Of a DNA stretch of 11,134 nucleotides, positions 1 to 6,596 are shown in pieces. The position numbers were made by a program, and so were the translations under genes. Source of the stretch: Bacteroidales bacterium UBA7009 (lineage in GTDB: Bacteria > Bacteroidota > Bacteroidia > Bacteroidales > Paludibacteraceae); NCBI GenBank assembly GCA_002449665.1, contig DJXH01000023.1, forward strand, positions 1-11,134, read 5' to 3'. The notes below the pieces were generated by a model. The model was given only the letters and a program-made list of their open reading frames with translations, ran no database searches and had not been told where the DNA came from. The stretch's first letter is position 1. Every line of letters begins with the position of its first letter.

Positions 1-55
1 TGGAAAGCGTGTAAACGTCAAAAGCGTTTCCGGGGTTCGAATCCCCGTCTTTCCG
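1..55 (+). tRNA. tRNA-Ser(GGA), 3' part, cut by the window edge
   Basis: The window opens inside the anticodon loop: T33, anticodon GGA at 2-4, two purines, then the 3' side of the anticodon stem. A long variable arm follows (GTAAACG pairing with CGTTTC), which marks a class II tRNA (Ser, Leu or Tyr). The T arm is a perfect stem, CGGGG at 31-35 and CCCCG at 43-47, around the loop TTCGAAT. The 3' acceptor strand TCTTTCC at 48-54 is followed by G at 55, the discriminator base expected for serine tRNA. CCA is not encoded (CAA follows). GGA reads the serine codons UCC and UCU. The 5' half is outside the window, so the acceptor stem cannot be checked. Confidence 0.93.
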
Positions 56-113
56 CAAAATAAACATAAAAATCATTAACAAAGCGGGACTTTCCCAATA
101 ATTTTCAAACACA

Positions 114-935
114 ATGAAAAAGGTATTAGCAACTCTTACAGTACTGTCGATGCTGATGTTCGGCAGTGCTACGGTAATGGCTCAACAGGCAGACGAACAG
201 ACGGCTGCTCAAACAGAACAAGTAACAACTGCTGCCGCAGAGCAGGCTGCTCCTGCCGTGGTAGAAGAAGCCGCTGAAGAAGCAGGCGGAATGGTTGCTC
301 TTCATAAAACACTTAAGACAAAGTTTATCGAAGGCGGTGCAGGCTTTATGGCTCTCACACTCCTTACCCTTGTGTTTGGTCTTGCTCTTTGCATTGAGCG
401 TATTATCTACTTGAGCCTTTCAAAAACTAATACTCAGGCTCTGCTCAAGAAAGTGGAAGATGCTCTTAACAACGGCGGTATTGAGGCAGCAAAAGAGGTA
501 TGCCGCAACACACGCGGTCCGGTAGCAAGCATATTCTACCAGGGTCTTGACCGTTATGATGAGGGCGTAGATGTAGTGGAAAAGACCGTTGCAAGCTACG
601 GCGGCGTACAGATGGGTCTGCTCGAGAAGAACCTCAGTTGGATCAGCTTGTTCATCTCTATCGCTCCGTCGTTGGGATTCTTGGGAACCATCATCGGTAT
701 GATTGAAGCCTTCGATAAGATACAGCAAGTAGGTGATATTTCCGCAACGGTTGTAGCAGGCGGTATCAAGGTGGCTCTGCTCACTACTCTTCTCGGTCTT
801 GTAATCGCAGTTGTGCTCCAACTTTTCTACAACTATATCCTTTCTCTCATCGAGGGTCTGGTAAACGAGATGGAAGACAGTTCTATCAGTCTGCTTGACC
901 TCGTTGTGGAATACAACAAAAAGAACGGAAAATAA
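114..935 (+). CDS. exbB: ExbB/TolQ/MotA-family proton channel protein with signal peptide
   Basis: Inner-membrane proton-channel subunit that, with ExbD, converts proton-motive force into work on TonB-type partners. The 273-residue protein starts with a probable cleavable signal peptide (1-23, ending VMA-QQ), then a stretch rich in Ala, Glu, Gln and Thr (24-60) predicted to be periplasmic. The family core follows: TM1 at about 77-100, a cytoplasmic domain, TM2 at about 174-196 and TM3 at about 212-240. Diagnostic motifs are APSLGFLGTIIGM (184-196) and ALLTTLLGL (221-229), which carry the conserved threonines T192 and T224/T225. It is first in an operon with a small membrane protein and two ExbD genes. 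No TAnnTTTG promoter is visible in the 58 bases after the tRNA, so read-through from upstream is possible. The family is certain; the partner receptor or machine is unknown. Confidence 0.95.
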   Translation: MKKVLATLTVLSMLMFGSATVMAQQADEQTAAQTEQVTTAAAEQAAPAVVEEAAEEAGGMVALHKTLKTKFIEGGAGFMALTLLTLVFGLALCIERIIYLSLSKTNTQALLKKVEDALNNGGIEAAKEVCRNTRGPVASIFYQGLDRYDEGVDVVEKTVASYGGVQMGLLEKNLSWISLFISIAPSLGFLGTIIGMIEAFDKIQQVGDISATVVAGGIKVALLTTLLGLVIAVVLQLFYNYILSLIEGLVNEMEDSSISLLDLVVEYNKKNGK

Positions 936-941
936 GACATC

Positions 942-970
942 GTATTACTGATACTACAGATAAGTAATAC
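942..970 (+). repeat. Inverted repeat between exbB and the next gene
   Basis: GTATTACT (942-949) and AGTAATAC (963-970) are perfect 8-base inverted complements separated by 13 bases. No U-tract follows, so this is not a classical terminator. In the transcript it would form a weak AT-rich hairpin just after the exbB stop codon. It could mark an mRNA processing or stabilisation site, or be chance. Confidence 0.4.
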
Positions 971-990
971 ATACACAAAAAGAAAAAACA

Positions 991-1467
991 ATGAAAAATT
1001 ATAAGCTTATATCAAAGATTACTCTTTGGGTATTGATGATAATAGGCATCATTTGTGGAGTGATGTTTTATCTTCCTTACTCTGAAGGTTCGATAGAGGT
1101 GGCGGGTGACTTCCTTGACATTCCCAAATATACAGACTTGTTCCTTACTTGGAACTACGTACTCGTAGGCATTGCCTGCCTTGTTACGCTGTATTTTGTC
1201 ATCGTCAAGTTCATCAGCACTTTCCGCACTAATCCCAAGCGCGCTCTCAAAAGTCTTGCAGTGGTCGTAGGCTTTGTAGCACTCATTATCGTATGCTGGG
1301 CATTAGGCAGCGATGCACAAGTAAACATAGTAGGATACGAAGGCACTGATAACGTAGGCTTTATGGCTCACCTGAGCGACTCCTGTCTTTACCTGACATA
1401 CATACTGCTTTGCGCATCAGTATTAACACTTGCTTGTGGTTGGATATACACAAAGTGTGTAAAATAA
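991..1467 (+). CDS. Uncharacterised four-helix membrane protein in the exb operon
   Basis: I do not recognise a named family. The 158-residue protein has four predicted membrane helices at about 8-28, 55-78, 88-106 and 132-153. The loop between helices 2 and 3 (FRTNPKRALK) is strongly positive, which places both termini in the cytoplasm. The two loops at about 29-54 and 107-131 should then be periplasmic; both are acidic to neutral. There is no signal peptide, cofactor motif or catalytic signature. It lies between exbB and the first exbD, 55 bases after the former and 12 before the latter, on the same strand. Its position suggests an accessory part or assembly factor of the ExbB/ExbD complex; that is inference from context only. 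Confidence 0.85.
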   Translation: MKNYKLISKITLWVLMIIGIICGVMFYLPYSEGSIEVAGDFLDIPKYTDLFLTWNYVLVGIACLVTLYFVIVKFISTFRTNPKRALKSLAVVVGFVALIIVCWALGSDAQVNIVGYEGTDNVGFMAHLSDSCLYLTYILLCASVLTLACGWIYTKCVK

Positions 1468-1471
1468 GGAG
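1466..1471 (+). promoter_or_regulatory. Shine-Dalgarno site for the first exbD
   Basis: AAGGAG overlaps the preceding stop codon and lies 8 bases before the ATG at 1480, a textbook ribosome-binding site. The other genes in the window lack one, as is usual in Bacteroidota, so this stands out and supports the start chosen for this exbD. Confidence 0.65.
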
Positions 1472-1479
1472 AAATAGTT

Positions 1480-2061
1480 ATGGCAAAAAAGATTCCGCAA
1501 ATAAATGCCAGTAGTATGGCAGACATATCGTTTTTGCTGCTGATATTCTTCCTTGTAACAACCTCAATGGACGTAAACCAAGGTTTGGCACGTCGCTTGC
1601 CGGCTCCTATGCCGCCCGATCAGAAAATGGAAGATACCGATATCAACAAGCGTAACCTGCTTGTGGTAAAGATAAATTCCGCCAACCAACTGATGGTGAA
1701 CTCGGAACTGATGGACATAAAGCAACTGAAGGAAAGGACAAAGAAGTTTATCCTCAACGAAAACGACGATGCTAATATGCCAAAGTTGTTCGAAGAGGAT
1801 TTCGGAGAGCCGTTCGGTGTGGTCAAATACACGAAACAGCACGTCATTTCCGTACAGAACGATGTGGACACACAATATCAGGTATATCTGAACGTACAAA
1901 ACGAGTTGGTAGCCGCCTATAACGAGATACGTGAGGAGTGTGCAAAGAAGTATTTCCTTAAGAGTTATAACGAACTTGATGAGGAAGACCAGAAACGCAT
2001 ACAGAAGATTTATCCACAAAAAATCTCTGAGGCAGAACCTAAAAACTATGAAGGAAACTGA
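1480..2061 (+). CDS. exbD: ExbD/TolR-family biopolymer transport protein, first copy
   Basis: ExbD subunit of the proton-driven motor: a short cytoplasmic N-terminus, one membrane helix and a periplasmic domain. At 193 residues it is longer than typical ExbD (about 140). The helix at 15-29 begins with D15 in MADISFLLLIFF, matching the conserved proton-path aspartate of the family. The periplasmic part carries the usual KRNLLVVKIN strand and, later, ISVQNDVDTQYQVYL with a helix QNELVAAYNEIREE. Extra length comes from an insertion at about 95-118 and a charged C-terminal tail (about 160-193). A clear Shine-Dalgarno site supports the start. The stop is 2 bases before the second exbD, implying translational coupling. 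Confidence 0.95.
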   Translation: MAKKIPQINASSMADISFLLLIFFLVTTSMDVNQGLARRLPAPMPPDQKMEDTDINKRNLLVVKINSANQLMVNSELMDIKQLKERTKKFILNENDDANMPKLFEEDFGEPFGVVKYTKQHVISVQNDVDTQYQVYLNVQNELVAAYNEIREECAKKYFLKSYNELDEEDQKRIQKIYPQKISEAEPKNYEGN

Positions 2062-2063
2062 TT

Positions 2064-2534
2064 ATGGCAAAGATACGTAGAAACGAGAAACGGGAAATGC
2101 CCGCGCTGAACACCAGTTCGCTGCCCGATATTATCTTTATGCTGCTGTTCTTCTTTATGTCGGTAACGTCAATGAAAGAAGTAACATACAAGGTGCAGTT
2201 TACCACTCCGCAGGCTACTGAGCTTACTAAACTTGAAAAGAAATCGCTTGTACGCTACATTTACGTTGGTACCCCCACGGCAGAGTTTCGCAAGCAATAC
2301 GGTGCTGAAACTCGCATTCAACTTGACGATGCCTTTGCAGACAAGAACGAGATAGGTGATTTTATCATCAACGAGCGTTCGGCTATGAACGAGCAAGATC
2401 AAGGTCTGATGACGGTTAGCATCAAAGCCGACAAGGAAACAAGAATGGGTATCATCTCCGACATCAAGCAAGAACTCAGACGTGCTTATGCTCTGAAAAT
2501 CAGCTATGCTGCCACACAGCGCACAAGTTATTGA
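2064..2534 (+). CDS. exbD: ExbD/TolR-family biopolymer transport protein, second copy
   Basis: Second, divergent ExbD paralogue of 156 residues. A basic cytoplasmic N-terminus (KIRRNEKR) precedes one membrane helix at about 21-37, with the conserved aspartate D22 in LPDIIFMLLFFF. The rest is the periplasmic domain, ending in the family-like segment MTVSIKADKETRMGIISDIKQELR and a short tail. Sequence similarity to the first copy is low outside the transmembrane segment, so this is not a recent duplication. The two ExbDs may form a mixed dimer inside the ExbB pentamer, or be alternative subunits; the sequence cannot decide. It is the last gene of the operon, and a strong terminator begins 32 bases downstream. 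Confidence 0.95.
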   Translation: MAKIRRNEKREMPALNTSSLPDIIFMLLFFFMSVTSMKEVTYKVQFTTPQATELTKLEKKSLVRYIYVGTPTAEFRKQYGAETRIQLDDAFADKNEIGDFIINERSAMNEQDQGLMTVSIKADKETRMGIISDIKQELRRAYALKISYAATQRTSY

Positions 2535-2565
2535 TGCAGATAGAAGTAAGTCATAAATAATAGAC

Positions 2566-2609
2566 ACACCGAGAGCACATTCATACAAATGTGCTTTCGG
2601 TGTCTTTTT
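2566..2609 (+). terminator. Rho-independent terminator after exbD
   Basis: A 16-base-pair stem joins 2566-2581 to 2588-2603 around a 6-base loop (CATACA), with a single G-U wobble, followed by CTTTTT. It ends the exb operon. The next start codon is only 20 bases past the T-run and no TAnnTTTG box lies between them. The downstream operon must therefore use a non-canonical promoter, a promoter upstream of the hairpin, or read-through. Confidence 0.92.
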
Positions 2610-2628
2610 CAGATTACAATTAAGTCTT

Positions 2629-4125
2629 ATGAAAAAAGTTAAAATAAGAAACATCAGAATAGTACTCGCTGTGATATGCTTTGCGGCTGTCAACCTGCTG
2701 TTTGTCGGAACAAGTTGGTGGTTGGTACAGAAGATAGCGTGGGCTGCAAAGATACAGTTTCTGCCTGCTTTGATGGCACTCAATTTCGGTGTACTCGCTT
2801 GTCTCGTAGCCGCAGCACTTGTTTTCGGTAGGATATATTGCAGTGTCGTATGTCCGCTTGGAGTAATGCAAGACATCTTCGGTTGGTTCGGTAAGAAAAG
2901 CAAGAAAAACAGATACAGCCACTCAGACGAGAAGAAATGGCTGCGCTATGGCGTATGGATAGTGTTTGCTGTTTGTATAGTTATAGGCTTTGCGCCTGTT
3001 ACCACAATTCTTGCCCCATACTCTGCTTACGGCAGGATAGTGAACTCGCTCTTCCGCCCGTTGTATGACCTTGTGAACAACGGATTAGCAGCAATAGAAA
3101 GCAACTACAACTCATATATGTTCAGCGAGGTGGAGATATGGATGCGCAGTGTAGGCACATTTGTGGTGGCACTGCTCACCTTCGCTCTGCTGTTTGTGTT
3201 AGCGTGGCGCAACGGCAGAACCTACTGCAACACCATCTGCCCGGTCGGGACGACACTGAGTTTTTTCTCTCGTTTCTCGTTATTCAGAATGCAGATAGAC
3301 AAGAGCAAGTGCAAGAACTGCTCCCTGTGCGAAAAAAACTGCAAAACATCAGCTATTGACTACAAATCCGGCAAGATTGACTACTCACGCTGCATTGTCT
3401 GCGGCGACTGCGAGAGCAAGTGCAAACACGATGCTCTGCATTACGCTCCGGCGTGGAAAAAAGCAGATACAAAGGTTGAGGATAAGAAGGACAATATAGA
3501 TACCGGCAAGCGCGCTTTCTTGGCAGGCAGTGCTTTGGTAGTAAGCGAAGTTGCACTGTCGCAGGCAAAAATTAAAGTGGACGGCGGTTTGGCTGTTATT
3601 GAGGATAAACAAGCCCCCGAGCGACAGACAGAGATTACCCCTCCCGGGTCTGTTTCGGCAAACAATATGTCAAGACATTGTACGGCTTGTCAGTTATGCG
3701 TGAGCGTATGTCCAAACAATGTCCTTCGTCCGAGCAAAGACCCGATGCACTTTATGCAACCCGTTATGTCGTTTGAGCGCGGCTACTGCCGCCCCGAATG
3801 TACTCGTTGTAGTGAGGTATGTCCGACAGGTGCCATAAAACGCATCACCCGCGAGGATAAGACTGCCATACACGTGGGACACGCGGTATGGATAGAAGCG
3901 AATTGCATACCGGTGAGCAACGGCGACAGTTGCGGCAGTTGCGCCGCCCACTGTCCCGCCTGGGCTATACACATGGTAGAGCGAGAGATAAACGGCAGGA
4001 CGGTAAGCGTACCGGCTATAGACCCGGAGCGTTGTATAGGCTGCGGCAAGTGTGAGAACCTATGTCCGGCACGGCCGTTCAGCGCGATATACGTTGAGGG
4101 AAACAGTATGCATCATATAGACTAA
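2629..4125 (+). CDS. Membrane-bound polyferredoxin, NapH-like domain fused to NapG-like domain
   Basis: Likely electron carrier from the quinone pool. The 498-residue protein has four clear membrane helices (about 10-33, 45-66, 106-130, 176-194). Two NapH-type CxxxCP motifs (C71/C75, C200/C204) follow helices 2 and 4. Two cytoplasmic ferredoxin motifs come next (C228-C238 and C255-C265, each CxxCxxCxxxC). At 293-313 a KRAFLAG motif precedes a weakly hydrophobic stretch resembling the Tat signal of NapG. The last 150 residues hold four more cluster motifs (C351-361, C387-398, C426-442, C469-479) and a TPPGS segment like the RPPGA of NapG. In NapGH-type systems NapH takes electrons from menaquinol and NapG passes them on in the periplasm. 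No nap nitrate reductase gene is present here. It is first in an operon with a Tat-targeted reductase and tatAC. The substrate and exact role are inferred. Confidence 0.88.
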   Translation: MKKVKIRNIRIVLAVICFAAVNLLFVGTSWWLVQKIAWAAKIQFLPALMALNFGVLACLVAAALVFGRIYCSVVCPLGVMQDIFGWFGKKSKKNRYSHSDEKKWLRYGVWIVFAVCIVIGFAPVTTILAPYSAYGRIVNSLFRPLYDLVNNGLAAIESNYNSYMFSEVEIWMRSVGTFVVALLTFALLFVLAWRNGRTYCNTICPVGTTLSFFSRFSLFRMQIDKSKCKNCSLCEKNCKTSAIDYKSGKIDYSRCIVCGDCESKCKHDALHYAPAWKKADTKVEDKKDNIDTGKRAFLAGSALVVSEVALSQAKIKVDGGLAVIEDKQAPERQTEITPPGSVSANNMSRHCTACQLCVSVCPNNVLRPSKDPMHFMQPVMSFERGYCRPECTRCSEVCPTGAIKRITREDKTAIHVGHAVWIEANCIPVSNGDSCGSCAAHCPAWAIHMVEREINGRTVSVPAIDPERCIGCGKCENLCPARPFSAIYVEGNSMHHID

Positions 4126-4137
4126 TGTAGAGCGACA

Positions 4138-5535
4138 ATGAACAGAAGACAATTTATAAAAAGCATGGGCGTAGCTGCTGTAGGCAGCGGACTGCTTGCA
4201 GCGTGCAAAAACGCCGAAAGCAAACAACAAAACACAGCAACTGACACGCCAACCGGCGAGATGACTATGCGGGTCAATCACAACACGGGCGACCAAGTGT
4301 CTTTGCTCGGCTTCGGTATGATGCGCCTGCCGGTAGTAGCAGGAGGTACGGCAAGAGAAAACCCAGACTCACCTATAGACCAGCAGGCTGTCAACGAGAT
4401 GATTGACTACGCCATAAGCAACGGTGTCAACTACTACGACACATCGCCTGCCTACTGCCAAGGGCTGTCAGAGCAAAGCACGGGTATTGCTCTCAGTCGA
4501 TACCCGCGAAAGAGTTATTATATAGCCACCAAACTGTCCAATTTCTCCCCCGATACTTGGAGCCGTGAGGAGTCGCAAGCGATGTTCGAGCGTTCATTAG
4601 AGTATCTGCGCACTGACTATATTGATTATCTGCTGTTGCATAGCGTAGGCGGTTCGTCAAGAGAAAAGAACAGCCTTGAAACATTTAACGGCAGGTATAT
4701 GGACAACGGCATACTCGACTGGCTTGTGGAGCAGAAAAAGAAAGGAAGAATCAGGAATTTAGGTTTTTCCTACCATGGCGATGTTGCTATATTCGATATG
4801 CTGCTGCGCTGGCACGATGAGGGCAAGTACCACTGGGATTTCGTGCAGATAGAACTTAACTATCTCGACTGGAACTATGCCGATGAGATAAACCCGCGCA
4901 ACACCGACGCTGTCTATCTCTACGACGAACTCGAAAAGCGCAACATTCCCGCTGTTATTATGGAGCCGCTGCTCGGCGGCAGACTTGCCAAGCAGCCGGA
5001 GGCTATCACTGCACGGTTCAGACAAAAAGACCCGACAGCGAGTATGGCACGCTGGGCATTCAGGTTCGCCGGCACTCCGGATGGCGTTCTCTCCGTACTG
5101 AGCGGTATGACCTATCTCGAACATCTACAGGAGAACGTGCAGACTTATTCTCCCCTCAAGCCGCTTTCTGACGATGAATGGGACTTTATGCTGCAAATGG
5201 CACACGAGATATACGGCTTGAAAGCCGTTCCGTGTACCGCTTGCAACTACTGTATGCCCTGCCCCTACGGACTGAACATACCTGCCATATTCTCCCACTA
5301 CAACAAGTGTATCTCCGAAGATGCCCTGCCCCAATACGGCAGCGAAGACCAACGCGAATATCAGAGGCTCCGACGGGCATTCCTTGTAGGCTACGACAGA
5401 AGCGTACCGCGCCTGAGACAAGCCGACCACTGTATCGGCTGCGGACATTGCCTGTCCCACTGTCCGCAAAGAATAGATATACCGGTTGAAATGAAGAAAA
5501 TAGACAGATTTGTGGAGCGACTCAAACAAAGTTAA
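4138..5535 (+). CDS. Aldo/keto reductase with C-terminal iron-sulfur domain, Tat-type lipoprotein
   Basis: Predicted oxidoreductase of the aldo/keto reductase family with an added ferredoxin-like domain (465 residues). The N-terminus has a Tat motif, NRRQFIK (2-8), a mild hydrophobic stretch and a lipobox LAAC ending at C23, so it should be exported folded and lipid-anchored. C23 is followed by KNAESK, which lacks the acidic run of the Bacteroides surface-export signal, so a periplasm-facing anchor is more likely. The barrel keeps the catalytic tetrad: D101 and Y106 (YDTSPAY), K132 (ATKLS) and H168 (LLLHS). The C-terminal part has C366/C369/C372/C375 and C432/C435/C438/C442, two cluster motifs, the second ending CP. 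The gene starts 12 bases after the polyferredoxin and lies upstream of tatA. Electrons could come from that protein rather than from NADPH, which is not available outside the cytoplasm. Substrate unknown. Confidence 0.92.
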   Translation: MNRRQFIKSMGVAAVGSGLLAACKNAESKQQNTATDTPTGEMTMRVNHNTGDQVSLLGFGMMRLPVVAGGTARENPDSPIDQQAVNEMIDYAISNGVNYYDTSPAYCQGLSEQSTGIALSRYPRKSYYIATKLSNFSPDTWSREESQAMFERSLEYLRTDYIDYLLLHSVGGSSREKNSLETFNGRYMDNGILDWLVEQKKKGRIRNLGFSYHGDVAIFDMLLRWHDEGKYHWDFVQIELNYLDWNYADEINPRNTDAVYLYDELEKRNIPAVIMEPLLGGRLAKQPEAITARFRQKDPTASMARWAFRFAGTPDGVLSVLSGMTYLEHLQENVQTYSPLKPLSDDEWDFMLQMAHEIYGLKAVPCTACNYCMPCPYGLNIPAIFSHYNKCISEDALPQYGSEDQREYQRLRRAFLVGYDRSVPRLRQADHCIGCGHCLSHCPQRIDIPVEMKKIDRFVERLKQS

Positions 5536-5571
5536 AGAATATAAAGTTGAACCTACTAAACTAAAACAGTT

Positions 5572-5793
5572 ATGATACTTCTTATGATAGGAACAATGGA
5601 AATCATTGTCATTGTGCTTGTTGTATTGCTACTCTTCGGCGGGAAGAAAATCCCCGAACTGATGCGCGGCATAGGCAAGGGTATGCGCTCTTTCAAGGAA
5701 GGTATGAACGGCGTTGAGGAGATAACCAAAGAAAGCAAAGACGGCAAAACAGCAGAGGACATTGCGACAAAAAAAAACGAAGCGAAAGAATAA
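5572..5793 (+). CDS. tatA: Sec-independent translocase subunit TatA
   Basis: Pore-forming subunit of the twin-arginine translocase, which moves folded proteins across the inner membrane. The 73-residue protein has one short N-terminal membrane helix (about 9-21) with a polar residue (E10) near its start. The TatA hinge F22-G23 and the motif GGKKIPEL follow, then an amphipathic helix (RGIGKGMRSFKEGM) and a charged tail. Start choice is uncertain among M1, M5 and M9; M1 gives the usual length ahead of the helix. It lies 36 bases after the reductase gene and 12 before tatC. No TatB-like gene is present, consistent with a two-component TatAC system. Confidence 0.95.
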   Translation: MILLMIGTMEIIVIVLVVLLLFGGKKIPELMRGIGKGMRSFKEGMNGVEEITKESKDGKTAEDIATKKNEAKE

Positions 5794-5805
5794 GACAAGC
5801 AGTCA

Positions 5806-6591
5806 ATGCAAAAAACAGAGCAGATGAGTTTTTGGGACCACCTTGACGAACTCAGGGGAGTTATTATACGTTGTTTGGTGGCTTGGGCTGTATGTGCTGT
5901 AGTGTGTTTTCTCTTCAAAGACCACCTCTTTGCCGTGTTCTTCGCACCTTCGAAAAGCGATTTCATACTCTATCGCCTGCTCGAACGATTGGCAACAGCA
6001 ACCGGCATTGAGACATTAAGCATAGGAGAGGTTCATACAAATTTTATCAACACCGAACTGACCGGTCAGTTCGCTACCCACTTGAGCATCAGCCTGTGGT
6101 CGGGTTTGGTATTGGCAATGCCGTATATGGCAGTATGCTTCTATGGTTTTATCTCCCCCGCTCTATACAAGAAAGAGAAAAGTCTGCTTATCGGCAGCAT
6201 ATTGTCCGGTACGGCATTGTTTGCCGTAGGAGTGGCTGTCAACTACTTTGTCATCTTTCCCTTCTCTTTCCGTTTTTTGTCAGGTTATCAGGTAGATGCA
6301 AGCGTAGAGAACATCATTTCTCTCGGCTCGTATATATCTTCGCTGTTAGTTATGAGCCTTATTCTCGGCATACTGTTTGAGTTGCCTGTTGTAGGTTGGC
6401 TGCTCGGAAAGGCGGGCGTAATAAATGCAGACCTGCTAATACGATACAGGAAATACGCCATAGTGGGCATACTCATAGTAGCAGCAGTGATTACCCCTAC
6501 AGGAGATGCTTTCACCCTTATGCTTGTAACCGTGCCTATATACATACTTTACGAATTTACTATACTTATTGTCAGATATTCAGCACGATAA
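5806..6591 (+). CDS. tatC: Sec-independent translocase subunit TatC
   Basis: Receptor subunit of the twin-arginine translocase, binding the RR motif of substrates. The 261-residue protein begins with the family hallmark FWDHLDELR (9-17), including the conserved E15. Six membrane helices are predicted at about 20-37, 95-117, 127-152, 176-195, 214-230 and 234-257. Other family features are the ISPALYKKEK segment (116-125) with conserved E124, FELPVV (191-196), RYRKYAIVG (213-221) and ITPTGDAFT (229-237). M7 is a possible alternative start. The stop lies 5 bases before the start of the receptor gene, so the two are likely co-transcribed. Its nearest candidate substrates are the two iron-sulfur proteins encoded directly upstream. 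Confidence 0.97.
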   Translation: MQKTEQMSFWDHLDELRGVIIRCLVAWAVCAVVCFLFKDHLFAVFFAPSKSDFILYRLLERLATATGIETLSIGEVHTNFINTELTGQFATHLSISLWSGLVLAMPYMAVCFYGFISPALYKKEKSLLIGSILSGTALFAVGVAVNYFVIFPFSFRFLSGYQVDASVENIISLGSYISSLLVMSLILGILFELPVVGWLLGKAGVINADLLIRYRKYAIVGILIVAAVITPTGDAFTLMLVTVPIYILYEFTILIVRYSAR

Positions 6592-6596
6592 AACAA

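Noticed and set aside
85..98. Small inverted repeat GGGACTTTCCC between the tRNA and exbB
   Set aside because: Only a 4-base stem with a 3-base loop and no T-run; too weak to call a terminator or operator.
1..113. Possible integration site at the 3' end of the tRNA-Ser gene
   Set aside because: tRNA ends are common attachment sites, but no integrase, repeated tRNA tail or mobile gene is visible downstream; housekeeping genes follow directly.
2169..2903. Minus-strand open frame of 244 codons across the terminator and the polyferredoxin start
   Set aside because: It overlaps two well-supported genes and a strong terminator, and its translation has no recognisable domain or membrane pattern.
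6396..6596. In-frame upstream extension of the TonB-dependent receptor frame inside tatC
   Set aside because: It lacks a signal peptide, is rich in basic residues and overlaps conserved tatC sequence. The ATG at 6597 is followed directly by a hydrophobic signal, so it is the better start.
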